A DNA stretch of 64,000 nucleotides from Kitagawia praeruptora. Lineage: Eukaryota; Streptophyta; Magnoliopsida; Apiales; Apiaceae. Positions 35,403-46,585 of this stretch are shown here, piece by piece. Numbering within the stretch: position 1 is the first letter of the stretch; every line of letters begins with the position of its first letter. The stretch lies in NCBI GenBank assembly GCA_037693485.1, contig CM075352.1, positions 24,672,001 through 24,736,000 on the forward strand, read 5' to 3'. A model generated the notes under the pieces. That model saw only the letters and a list, made by a program, of their open reading frames with translations, ran no database searches and was not told the DNA's origin. The translations under genes were made by a program, and so were the position numbers.

Positions 35403-35945
35403 TTACAAATCCCAAATCTACACAAGTCGTCTACGGAGAATTTCCGCAACACTGTTTACACATGTTGCTAAGGGCGTCAGCGGACAACCGCAGAATTACA
35501 GTTGGAAATTTCGTAAAGGTATCAACATCTTACAAGTCTTGCAACAAAAGACGGAATCTCGAAACAAAAATTACGGAAGCTGTTTATTGTGGCCAATCGA
35601 CAGCAAACTATCAAAGCATAAGTACTCAATGCTCCCAGAAAGTGCCAAGTCCCCTAAACGGGCATAAAGACAGCTGCGCACTTCAATCTACAATTTTCAA
35701 CAAAATACGAACAAGCCCTCTTGGCGGGCACTTACTACGGCAAATAACCGCCAAGGAACGGTTACTCCGAACAATCTACAACGATATGTCTACACAATAC
35801 ACAAATATGAAGACAACACGACTCAAAACAGAGCAAAAGTGGAAAACAGCTGGATGCAAAGGATAAATAAATATTTTATTCATAAATTTGTTTTATTACA
35901 AGCATGTTATTACAAGGATTATAGACTCCTACATCTAAAAATCCT

Positions 35946-36257
35946 TCATGCTTGGGGAGCTTCCTCTTTAGCATCTGCACCCTTTTTGGAGCTTTCACCC
36001 TGAGGAGGAGATCGGAAACGGAAGTCAATTACATCCGTCTCCGGCTTATCTTTTGCTTCTTTAGCAGCACGGGCAGCAGCAACTGCCCGAGCAGCCTTAC
36101 GACATTCCTCAGCATTGTAGGCATCACCCTCCTCTTCCCAAATATTAGCCCAAGCTTTCCAACTGGCTTCTGTCGCCTCTGAGATAGCCAGTTCACGCCC
36201 CCAAGAAAATGGGGAGAAGGAGTCATTCATATCGGAAAGAGCAAGCTTCTTCGACAT
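35946..36257 (-). CDS. small antisense ORF of Element 2 (103 aa)
   Basis: Same protein as at 19747-20058, with about two residue differences (for example Ala for Val in the GREL-ISEA segment and Glu for Lys in AYNAEEC). TATAAATA lies at 36323-36330, 66 bp upstream. Retention in both copies fits a real gene, but the copies are so young that this is weak evidence. Function unknown. Confidence 0.6.
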   Translation of the reverse strand: MSKKLALSDMNDSFSPFSWGRELAISEATEASWKAWANIWEEEGDAYNAEECRKAARAVAAARAAKEAKDKPETDVIDFRFRSPPQGESSKKGADAKEEAPQA

Positions 36258-36692
36258 AAGGAACAAGGGTTTTCAAAGAATAAGTTGGAGAAGGAATGAT
36301 CCAAATTTACAAGTAACCATCCTATTTATAGGGAGGTAAAAAAAAGGGGGGGGTGAAGTCATCCCCAGTCAAAAAATTACAGTTCCCATGCAGAGAGAAA
36401 TAAAAGCTCAGTCAAAATTCTTTTGACCCCAATGCAGTATTAAATGCTGAAGACAAACTCCCACAGTCAAAATCACAAATTCAAGGTAACCATTTTCCCA
36501 CAAACATTTATTACACACTTTGACACAAAAATGCAAACACAAATTCAGTTATAGTTTGAAGCAGAATTACCCAAATCACAATCACAAAAAATATCAAAAC
36601 AAGATGTTTCACAATCGCACAGCAGACATACCCGCTGAGAGATTCAAAAACAATTCCGACAAAAGTTCTTAGTTAGAATTACAAAAAATAAA

Positions 36693-39600
36693 CTAAGCCC
36701 AACGGGACGTGCTCAAGGGACCCTCCATGCCCCGTAGCGGTTCTGTATCTTCATCTTCACTATCATACGCACTGGCTATGGCACTAAGGGGTTCGATCGC
36801 AACATCAGATTCGTCCGTCGTTCCAGTTCCAATAGCAATATCCACTTGCTCCTTTTCAGTTTCAACAGGCTTCATAACGCTGTCCGTTTCCAAATTACTC
36901 TCAGTATGAACGCCTGCGACTGTCGCCATTGGAATTACACCTTCTATTGCTAAAGGGCTCGCAACGGGCTTGTCGCTATGCATAACAACCATCTCCATTT
37001 CAGCGGTTTCTGCACCAATGCCAACAACGGCCATTTCAGCCTGGCACCCAACACTCTTCCTTTCAGTCTTCCCTAGGCGGGCTTTCAGGGCTCTGGCTTT
37101 ACGCTTCGATTTCTTCACTTTGGCCTTCAGTCTTGCGATCTCGGTTTGTAACTGGCCAATCTCGGGCAGATTCTTAGCGGGCTCCCGCCGTTCTATAACA
37201 GCCTTGGCAGCCTCAGCCTTCACAATTTCCGCAAACTCAGCACTACTTCGGAACTTTAATATAGCATTGGCCTCAGTTGGACGAGAATCAAGATGAGCCT
37301 CAGCCTCCTCAGCACGTTCTTTCTCCAATTTATGTAAAGTGCTCAAATTCTTCACTTGCTCAGACAATGCAGCATTGGCGGCCTCAAGTTCTATCTTGTC
37401 TTCCGCCAAAAAACGGCGTAGATCAGCACTATACTCATAGCTGGCTTTCAAGTCATTTCTCTCAATCTCGATTTCATGTAAAGCCCTGGCAGCATTATTC
37501 TTCAAGTATTTCTCAGCAGATAGCTCCTCCTCCAACCTTTGGATCCTCTGTTTCAAAGCAAGGTTCCTACCACGGTACATGTTCCCACGAGCCATCAAAC
37601 CTGTATACATACATTGATTCTGCCAGACACAGGCACACAAAAAACATCCAACTTACAAATGAATAGATTCATATCAACTCTACAAAAATGTCAAACAACA
37701 AACACAAAATACTTACCCGTGCAGCATATTTTTGGGATAAACGGCACATCCTCTCCCAACTCAACTCGTTCATTCTCACAAGATCATCGTCGGTCATAGA
37801 ATCAACAGAGAAGGTATTGGGCCCAGATTTAAAGAGAAATCCATAGCCTGGACGGGACCCAACTTCTAGGTCATTTACCTCATCATCGCTACTTGTGTAA
37901 AAAACAATTTCCTCCTCGCCATTATCACCTTCATCCTCAGAACCATCCTCGGAATCATTATCAGAATCATCTTCAGTATCACCTTCACAATAATCCTCAT
38001 CATCATCCTCGCTATCACCATTAGCGGGCTCATTCACAACGGGTTCCTCAATCACAGCTTTCTCTCCAACAGCGGGCTCGCTCACCTTAGTCGGCTCAAT
38101 ACGCCTTCGTTTAGAAGTACTAGCCTCAGCCACAGCTTTCCTCTTCGAGCGACGCAGAGGCATTTCAGGACTATCAGTAGCGGTCACTTCCGTTACTTTC
38201 ACTACTGGCTCTTCATCTCTCCCAGCGGGCGTTTTCTCGCCGCTCTCAATATTTACACTTACTTGGCATGTGCCAGAACCAACCTGGACGGGCTTCACAA
38301 CTAAAGCAGGAATCTTTCTCTGTTTAGCGGGCTCTACAACTGGCAACCGAATACCAGAATCCTCACCAATAGCCCCACTTGTATGCGACACACTTGTCCT
38401 CCTCACAACAGCACCATCACTTTCACTCTCAGAATCAATAACAAAATCTCTATCAACAAATTCCTCATCTTCCGCCCTAACGTGCCTCTCAGCGGACAAC
38501 TCTATCTCATTTTCAACATCGTACCCATCACCTTGGGCATCTTGCAGACCTGATTCAAAAGGCATATCCCTTCTACGTGCAGACATATCACCCAACAATG
38601 CGGACAAAGAATCATCCTCAGAATTTCTACCTTCTCCGGTTTCTTCTCGCTCAGACTCAGCATTACTAACAGCCACCTCTTCCTCCGCAACAACGGGCTC
38701 CTCATGCTCAACTTGCTCAATCCTCCCCGCACCAGCACCTTGCCCTGAAAGATCAAAGGCATCTATGATATTTTCTGCTGCAAACATCCCACGCACCCGC
38801 TTAGGTCTGGGCGGTTGTAGAAGCATAAAATCAGCATACATCTTAGCCTCATGCTCTATAGACAAAGTGGGATGAGGCTCCAACTCTGCTTTACGAGGAT
38901 CCAACACTACAAAGAAAAACACAACAAAACATCAAATACAGAACATTACACAAAACCAAAAGATGGAGACAAAACAACGACTTACAACAATGTCTTCTTA
39001 AATCAGCCGGGTCAATCAAATTTGACTCGGTCCATACCTCACCCAACGCCTTTACCAGTTTAACTAAAAAATCTATCTCAACCTGGCTGAGACGATTACG
39101 GTCCGTCCTATAGGCACACTCCACTTTTTTCACGAAATTCTTGTGTCAAGCAAACTCCCCCCCCACCAATTACCAGAAATTCTTCGTGCCAACCCGCCAT
39201 GCCCTTGGGAAAAACAAATGGTCGGTACCCATCCAGAGCTTTTCCAATACGAGTTTGCGACTTTACGAATTGCAGCTCATAAAAAGGTTTTGCACGGCTG
39301 GCTTTAACATCAAATAAACAGAAAAAAGCCATAAATGTCGGCTGCTTGTTCAACGCCTCGTTACTACCTATAAACCAGTTAATAGCCCTTATCGAATTGG
39401 GAGACATCTGAGCCAAGGGACAGCGGAAATACAATCGAAAAAGATCCATCAAGAACTTATGAGGTGGAAACCTTAAACCCACCCTGAAATGACTTACGGG
39501 AATGCAGACAGAATCATCGTCAAAACGATGGTACAACTTCTCACCGGGTACCGCCCGTCTCCAGAAATATCCATCTTCAATACGAAACATCCTTTCAACA

Positions 39601-39866
39601 TAGTCACCCCAGTCATCACTTCTAAACGTGCTGTCCTGTTGTAAATGAGCAAATTCGGCAAATTCAGCATCCATATCCGCCTTCGAATAAGGGGTTGGCA
39701 CCACATTGCTCGCCCGCCATAGACTCTCGCAACTTTCAAAGTACTGATAGCGGTTCCTCCGCAACACCGCTGTGTAACTCAACGGACCAATGTCCGCCCA
39801 ACGACCATACATGTTTACCAATGGCCTTTTCTCTCCGGTAGCGGGATCAACAAATTCATCACCCAT
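36693..39866 (-). pseudogene. large spliced antisense gene of Element 2 (one frameshift)
   Basis: Three coding exons, 39866-38986, 38906-37717 and 37619-36693, joined by GT-AG introns, plus a 5' UTR intron 40319-39867. Exon sum is 2998 nt. One extra C in a run of eight at about 39157-39164 (seven in Element 1) breaks exon 1; without it the frame would be 999 codons. Exon 1 resembles the Pfam 'putative gypsy type transposon' domain (FPPHKFLMDLFRLYF). Exon 2 is very acidic, with a basic patch SKRRRIE like a nuclear signal. Exon 3 is a coiled coil with a Lys/Arg-rich segment. Such antisense ORFs are known in Tat/Retand elements, but their function is unknown. A nuclear, oligomeric protein is my inference. 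Confidence 0.8.
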
Positions 39867-40319
39867 CTGCAGACAAAAGCACAATTTTTTGGATAATACC
39901 GCTAACAATGAAGATGGCCGTCACAGATATCTGGTACACACATATATTTTTAAACAATTTTCCATTTTACAAATCGAAACAAACAATTCATATTCCATTC
40001 CCTCCAGAAACAACAAAACCCTAGAATCAAAAACCCATATATACAACACTTATGAATATATACACATATATATACAAATTATAAACACCTCATGAACACT
40101 ACGAAATCATACACCTATTTTCACACGATTCAGGAAACAGATCCAAAACACCGGTAACAAATACACAAACAAAAAACCAACACTCACAGATTACACAATC
40201 GACTCACACTTACAAATACTCGATACATGCATAAACACAAAACCACTCATATATGAAGAGACAAATTGTATGATGAAAAGAAACAGAAATCACAAAAGAA
40301 AAATACAAAGAAAGCTTAC
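39867..40319 (-). other. 5' UTR intron of the antisense gene, Element 2
   Basis: On the minus strand a donor GTAAGC follows GATTTGAG (exon ends at 40320), and a TCTGCAG acceptor lies directly before the ATG at 39866. The upstream exon, about 40450-40320, has no ATG by eye. A leader intron ending at the start codon is a typical plant arrangement. Confidence 0.6.
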
Positions 40320-40472
40320 CTCAAATCAGGAGGTTATATATGGCTTCAATGGCAGAACTACTCGACAAATCCAGTACAAGGGTAGCAACGTACTCGAAGA
40401 AGACAAAGATAATGGAGAGAAAAAAGTTAAGACAGACAGTAAAAACTTTAACAAATGATACACAAACCCATC

Positions 40473-40479
40473 TTTTATA
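40473..40479 (-). promoter_or_regulatory. TATA box of large antisense gene, Element 2
   Basis: TATAAAA on the minus strand (GCGTATAAAAGATGG context), about 30 bp before the probable start of the leader exon. The identical site in Element 1 is at 42913-42919. Confidence 0.6.
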
Positions 40480-40846
40480 CGCGTGCGGCGCGTGTAATAG
40501 GGGTGAGAGACTTGCAAAAATTTCGTGGATGGTTACGATTGGTACACGTCACCCTTACAACCGGTAGTAACTGCCTCGTTTCCAGCAAAACTGCCCACTA
40601 AGTATTAACTCCCCACTCACTCCTGACATATTACATCACAAAGGTACATTCTCTTTCCACCCAAAGGTCACTTCTCATTAATATGAACTACAACTTATCA
40701 TTTCACTTATTATTGACATTTAATATTATTCCATCATTTATTTCAAATTTCTCATTTATTACCAATTATTACATTTATTCACAAGCGTTACAAAAACGTT
40801 TCAAATAAAACGCCCGTCAAGCACATGAACCCGTTGTCAAAAATTC

Positions 40847-41070
40847 GCATATTTTCACAAATTTTTTCTAACTCCTAAGTGTTGACCGCCAACACTTGGG
40901 GGGCATATTTTCACAAATTTTTTCTAACTCCTAAGTGTTGACCGCCAACACTTGGGGGGCATATTTTCACAAATTTTTTCTAACTCCTAAGTGTTAACCG
41001 CCAACACTTGGGGGCATATTTTCACGATTTTTGTCTAACTCCTCAGTGTTGACCGCCAACACTTGGGGGG
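40847..41070. repeat. four tandem hairpin units before the 3' LTR, Element 2
   Basis: Roughly 56-bp units, each with the stem-loop AAGTGTTG-ACCGC-CAACACTT followed by a G run and CATATTTTCAC. They lie between the antisense promoter and the polypurine tract, and are also present in Element 1 (43289-43512). Confidence 0.85.
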
Positions 41071-41157
41071 CACACAAGGTATCATTTTCAAAAAAATTTC
41101 TTAAAACACTACGGCATCTTTGGTTTCTCCTCCTCCTGTCCGCTAAACCGCACAGCA

Positions 41158-41171
41158 GGAGTGGGGGGCAA
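41158..41171 (+). other. polypurine tract, Element 2
   Basis: GGAGTGGGGGGCAA directly before the 3' LTR is the expected plus-strand primer. The same tract precedes 43613 in Element 1. Confidence 0.8.
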
Positions 41172-41823
41172 TGATAGGTACCCGCTGTAAGCTTACAGCG
41201 GGCACCCGCTGTACGAACCCGCTGTCCGCTATTGCACATCCACCTGTAACAAATACTCATTAATTACACATGTGTCATTTCATATTATCTTTACTAAAAC
41301 AATCCACTTGACAAAACAAATATCTTCACATAAATACATTTGCAAAATATCTTGTTACCTTGCTCACTAAGGCAGGGGACCATAAAGGCAACTAAGGGGA
41401 CACAAAAGCATTCAAGCTATAGCAAAAGCGGCTGTGCTAGAATCGAGGTATGTGGGAAAGGGACACTAATCACTGTTCCAATAGTGGCTCACTGTAGCTT
41501 TAACAGCATAACAAGTGGGTCACCAAGTGGGTGAACAGTTATTAGAAGACCTAACCTATAAATACCCCCATTCTACACACAAGGTGAGATATACATTTTC
41601 AATAGCACAAAATTTACTACTCAAATCTCTCCTTTCACACAGATATATTTTCACTCGTTCCGATTATTATTATTTCGATTACTGATTCTCACACCGGAGG
41701 TGCTTGACGGCCACCACCCCCGGGCAAGCATTATTTTGCAGATACCCAAACTCAGGTGAAGTATCCCCGGAACAGTGATCGGAACAGTGATCGGAAGCCA
41801 TTAATCGGCCGTGAGGATTATCA
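41172..41823 (+). repeat. Element 2 3' LTR (652 bp)
   Basis: TGATAGG...TTATCA, followed by the AGCCC duplication and then the rest of Element 1. Confidence 0.95.
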
Positions 41824-41828
41824 AGCCC

Positions 41829-42306
41829 TTATCGAATTGGGAGACATCTGAGGCAAGGGACAGCGGAAATACAATCGAAAAAGATCCATCAAGAACTTAT
41901 GAGGTGGAAACCTTAAACCCGCCCTGAAATGACTTACGGGAATGCAGACAGAATCATCGTCAAAACGATGGTACAACTTCTCACCGGGTACCGCCCGTCT
42001 CCAGAAATATCCATCTTCAATACGAAACATCCTTTCAACATAGTCACCCCAGTCATCACTTCTAAACGTGCTGTCCTGTTGTAAATGAGCAAATTCGGCA
42101 AATTCAGCATCCATATCCGCCTTCGAATAAGGGGTTGGCACCACATTGCTCGCCCGCCATAGACTCTCGCAACTTTCAAAGTACTGATAGCGGTTCCTCC
42201 GCAACACCGCTGTGTAACTCAACGGACCAATGTCCGCCCAACGACCATACATGTTTACCAATGGCCTTTTCTCTCCGGTAGCGGGATCAACAAATTCATC
42301 ACCCAT
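41829..42306 (-). pseudogene. large antisense gene of Element 1, 5' part of exon 1
   Basis: Begins ATGGGTGATG at 42306 after a TCTGCAG acceptor and is cut at 41829 by the Element 2 insertion. It continues at 23187. The encoded part covers the N-terminal region, including most of the gypsy-type-transposon-like domain. Confidence 0.85.
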
Positions 42307-42920
42307 CTGCAGACAAAAGCACAATTTTTTGGATAATACCGCTAACAACGAAGATGGCCGTCACAGATATCTGCTACACACATATATTTTTAAACAATTT
42401 TCCATTTTACAAATCGAAACAAACAATTCATATTCCATTCCCTCCAGAAACAACAAAACCCTAGAATCAAAAACCCATATATACAACACTTATGAATATA
42501 TACACATATATATACAAATTACAAACACCTCATGAACACTACGAAATCATACACCTATTTTCACACGATTCAGGAAACAGATCCAAAACACCGGTAACAA
42601 ATACACAAACAAAAAACCAACACTCACGGATTACACAATCGACTCACACTTACAAATACTCGATACATGCATAAACACAAAACCACTCATATATGAAGAG
42701 ACAAATTGTATGATGAAAAGAAACAGAAATCACAAAAGAAAAATACAAAGAAAGCTTACCTCAAATCAGGAGGTTATATATGGCTTCAATGGCAGAACTA
42801 CTCGACAAATCCAGTACAAGGGTAGCAACGTACTCGAAGAAGACAAAGATAATGGAGAGAAAAAAGTTAAGACAGACAGTAAAAACTTTAACAAATGATA
42901 CACAAACCCATCTTTTATAC
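42307..42920 (-). promoter_or_regulatory. leader, leader intron and TATA box of the antisense gene, Element 1
   Basis: The TATA box is at 42913-42919, the leader exon ends at 42760 and the intron is 42759-42307. This matches Element 2 with an offset of 2440 and a handful of substitutions. Confidence 0.55.
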
Positions 42921-43288
42921 GCGTGCGGCGCGTGTAATAGGGGTGAGAGACTTGCAAAAATTTCGTGGATGGTTACGATTGGTACACGTCACCCTTACAG
43001 CCGGTAGTAACTTCCTCGTTTCCAGCAAAACTGCCCACTAAGTATTAACTCCCCACTCACTCCTGACATATTACATCACAAAGGTACATTCTCTTTCCAC
43101 CCAAAGGTCACTTCTCATTAATATGAACTACAACTTATCATTTCACTTATTATTGACATTTAATATTATTCCATTATTTATTTCAAATTTCTCATTTATT
43201 ACCAATTATTACATTTATTCACAAGCGTTACAAAAACGTTTCAAATAAAACGCCCGTCAAGCACATGAACCCGTTGTCAAAAATTCGC

Positions 43289-43512
43289 ATATTTTCACAA
43301 TTTTTTTCTAACTCCTAAGTGTTGACCGCCAACACTTGGGGGGCATATTTTCACAAATTTTTTTTAACTCCTAAGTGTTGACCGCCAACACTTGGGGGGC
43401 ATATTTTCACAAATTTTTTCTAACTCCTAAGTGTTAACCGCCAACACTTGGGGGGCATATTTTCACGATTTTTGTCTAACTCCTCAGTGTTGACCGCCAA
43501 CACTTGGGGGGC
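43289..43512. repeat. four tandem hairpin units, Element 1
   Basis: Same AAGTGTTG-ACCGC-CAACACTT hairpins as in Element 2, with small changes in the T and G runs. Confidence 0.85.
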
Positions 43513-43612
43513 ACACAAGGTATCATTTTCAAAAAAATTTCTTAAAACACTACGGCATCTTTGGTTTCTCCTCCTCCTGTCCGCTAAACCGCACAGCAGG
43601 AGTGGGGGGCAA

Positions 43613-44265
43613 TGATAGGTACCCGCTGTAAGCTTACAGCGGGCACCCGCTGTATGAACCCGCTGTCCGCTATTGCACATCCACCTGTAATAAATACTCA
43701 TTAATTACACATGTGTCATTTCATATTATCTTTACTAAAACAATCCACTTGACAAAACAAATATCTTCACATAAATACATTTGCAAAATATCTTGTTACC
43801 TTGCTCACTAAGGCAGGGGACCATAAAGGCAACTAAGGGGACACAAAAGCATTCAAGCTATAGCAAAAGCGGCTGTGCTAGAATCGAGGTATTTGGGAAA
43901 GGGACACTAATCATTGTTCCAATAGTGGCTCACTGTAGCTTTAACAGCATAACAAGTGGGTCACCAAGTGGGTGAACAGTTATTAGAAGACCTAACCTAT
44001 AAATACCCCCCATTCTACACACAAGGTGAGACATACATTTTCAATAGCACAAAATTTACTACTCAAATCTCTCCTTTCACACAGATATATTTTCACTCGT
44101 TCCGATTATTATTATTTCGATTACTGATTCTCACACCGGAGGTGCTTGACGGCCACCACCCCCGGGCAAGCATTATTTTGCAGATACCCAAACTCAGGTG
44201 AAGTATCCCCGGAATAGTGATCGGAACAGTGATCGGAAGCCATTAATCGGCCGTGAGGATTATCA
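43613..44265 (+). repeat. Element 1 3' LTR (653 bp)
   Basis: Outermost right LTR, followed by the ACCGT duplication. It differs from the 5' LTR by about six bases plus one extra C. Confidence 0.95.
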
Positions 44266-44541
44266 ACCGTATCGTAGAAAATTTATGTGGTACGGAGAAA
44301 TTATCAAATTGCCCCTGTTTTCACACCAAAAATCTATTGTTCACTATATCGCAGAAATTTTCTGCGATACGTAAATAGTAAGGACTTTTCTATAATTTTT
44401 TCGTACCGCGGAAAAATTAGAACCGTTGAATCAACCATCCAACGATTATAAAACCGTATGTTAAAAAGTAGATCTATGGCATTCGCATGCCACTGGTGCC
44501 CTTAATAATGAGTGTAACGTTATGCTTATTTTAACAAAACA
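44266..44541. other. right flank of Element 1 with palindromes
   Basis: It includes the near-perfect 23-bp palindrome TATCGCAGAAA/TTTCTGCGATA at 44347-44369 and a CGTTGAAT...ATCCAACG palindrome near 44425-44445. No gene is seen. Confidence 0.6.
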
Positions 44542-45696
44542 TCTATTACTATATATAATAAGGCAACACAAGGGCAAAGTTTGCTATTTTAATGGCTGTG
44601 AAATGATTATTATGCCCTTTTATTTTGTATAATTACGTATGTACCACTATTTAGAAAGTTTTGCTAAAAAAAGTTTATATTTTTGTCTTCATTGGGTATC
44701 GAACCAGCAAACTCATGATACGTAGTTTGTTGTTATGACCACTTGATCTACTAAGATTTTAATATTCCTTTTATAAATCTTAATGCACAAACCATCACTC
44801 ATTTTATCATATATTTACTTTTCATGTAATAAATGCATTATATATATGTTTTTTTGTCACACCATCATATGTGAGTTATTTATTAATAATTTTTTAAATA
44901 TGAGAAATGAAGTTCATAAAGTTGAATTCAAAATTTTTGTTAGTACAAATTTTTAAAAAAATTAAAAAAAACAAAATAATATATAACAAATTTAGACTTG
45001 AAATATGTTAAATATTTAAATAAAATATGCAATTGAGTTATGATTAATTGCGATATTAATATTATATAAGATAATAACGAATTTATGTCATTGTTGGATA
45101 TCGAACCAGTAATCTCATGATATATAATCACATTTATAGATTGTGAGTTTGAGTAAAAGTGTTTATTCACAAGAGGTCGTGGGTATCCGCAAATATTTGT
45201 GGTTGCGAGAAAAAGAAAATATTGACGTGAGGTCATAATATGTAATTATACAAAATATAATAATCAATCAATTGTAATATATACAATTAAATAGATGAGT
45301 TTGAAAAAAAAATATTTAAGAATAAGAAATTAGATTGGAGTAGTAAATTTGTGTAAAAAATTTGTAAAATAGAACTTTTTACAATAAATACATTAAATTA
45401 TAACAAATACAATTTAGTCATAAATTAAAATTAAAATATATAATAATCATAGATATAAGTTCATAATATACATGTAATTTATTAATTATCTTTTAAATAT
45501 GATATTTATTTTTATATACTCAATAAGGAATTTATATTGGTCAATAAATATTTTTATCAAAATGTATAAATGAGTTTAAAACTAAATTTTTTAAAAACAA
45601 ATAATAAAATTAATTAAAATAAATAATATAACTAATAGAAAATTTAATTTAACAATTTATTAACAGGCCCGTGCCTTGCATGGACTTTTACGCTAG
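44542..45696 (+). mobile_element. non-autonomous Helitron (1155 bp)
   Basis: It starts TCTATTACTATATATAATAA after an A. It ends with a hairpin CCGTGC-CTT-GCATGG about 10 bases before CTAG, and a T follows (A^T target). No Rep/helicase is encoded. Two copies of a TATCGAACCAG motif with tRNA-like B-box flavour occur inside (about 44698 and 45100). Confidence 0.65.
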
Positions 45697-45859
45697 TTTT
45701 TGTTATATAATTCAATGTTCGAACCCGTTTTTTGCACTTCGACTAATTATTCGTAAGACTGGTAATATATTCGTATATTTTAACAAAATTTATAAAATTC
45801 AAAATTTTCTAAATGGGACAAGATTATATATAATGGGTCATTGATATATGGAGAACCAT

Positions 45860-46238
45860 CTTACGTGGAGAACCGTGGAAAACCACTAATTTTTTATTCT
45901 ATAATAGAATCAAAGTTCTAATTTTTTGGTTATACAAAAAAAATACCAGTTTTTTTTGGTTCTATAACAAAAAAAAAGACTAATTTGCTGATTCTGTGAT
46001 AGAACAAATTGTTAATTTTTTTTTAAAAAAAAATGTCTGCTGACATGGCAGAAAAATTTGTAAAAAAATGTTTGCTGACGTGGCACAACACTGCTGACGT
46101 GACAGTAATGACGTGGCAGCAGTTCAGATTTTTTTTTTTAAAAACAATTTTTTTTAAAAAAAATTGACTTTTTTTTTTGGGAAAAAAAATGATTCTACTA
46201 TAGAACCGTATGGGGTTCTCCACGATTTTTCACGTAAG
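45860..46238. repeat. inverted-repeat element with CTTACGTG ends
   Basis: CTTACGTGGAGAACC at the left faces an inverted CTTACGTGAAAAATC at the right, and T-rich tracts and repeated TGACGTGGCA motifs lie between. It is probably a degenerate MITE. No target duplication was identified. Confidence 0.5.
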
Positions 46239-46585
46239 AGATCTCCAACCCTTAAAAATCCTTAACTAAAAATATGTATTACATACCATAAATAAAAAAT
46301 TTAGAGAATATGTAAAAAAAAAAAAAATATCTCCAACGGGGCATTCCTGTTATCTAAAATTATAGACAACCACTTGATATTGACTATATTTGTCGAACAG
46401 CTAGAGACCTGTAAGAAAACCCCACATCATTTATTACCATATTTAAATGATATATTCCATTTTTAAGAACTTGAAATAATAATAACATACTACTTTTAAA
46501 ATATAACCAACCATTATAGCCAACTCCATTGAAGTACAATTCCTTACAGATTCAGCAAATTTTACATAATCATTATTTTATAATA

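Larger units (their letters stand above)
23188..41823 (+). mobile_element. Element 2: younger Tat-lineage copy nested in Element 1
   Basis: LTRs 23188-29081 (interrupted) and 41172-41823 are of the same family as Element 1. Flanking AGCCC occurs at 23183-23187 and 41824-41828. Without the nested element it is about 13.4 kb. Gag-pol is open except for one UGA. By eye its LTRs differ by about two substitutions plus one 12-bp unit, fewer than the LTRs of Element 1, as the nesting order requires. Internal order is the same as in Element 1. Confidence 0.95.
12503..44265 (+). mobile_element. Element 1: Tat-lineage Ty3/gypsy retrotransposon, split by Element 2
   Basis: Outer LTRs at 12503-13154 and 43613-44265 both run TGATAGG...TTATCA. 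The flanking duplication is ACCGT (12498-12502 and 44266-44270). Removing the nested insertion (23188-41823 plus one 5-bp target copy) leaves about 13.1 kb. In order it holds: LTR, primer site, gag, protease, RT, RNase H, a second RNase H, integrase, a 48-bp repeat array, two genes on the opposite strand, hairpin repeats, polypurine tract and LTR. Two RNase H domains plus antisense genes mark the Tat clade (Retand-like; there is no Ogre-type ORF before gag). Its gag and pol are broken. By eye the two LTRs differ at about six positions plus one indel. Confidence 0.95.

Noticed and set aside
34751..35866. 371-codon sense frame overlapping the end of pol
   Set aside because: It is mostly the 48-bp repeat translated in a convenient frame. 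It has no domain and overlaps the true integrase end.
12503..44265. Tandem array of LTR elements made by unequal recombination
   Set aside because: The AGCCC duplication at both edges of the inner copy, and exact continuation of the antisense exon across it, show insertion rather than recombination.
44690..44730. tRNA gene suggested by GGTATCGAACC
   Set aside because: Only a B-box-like word is present; no A box, cloverleaf or anticodon arm could be built around it.
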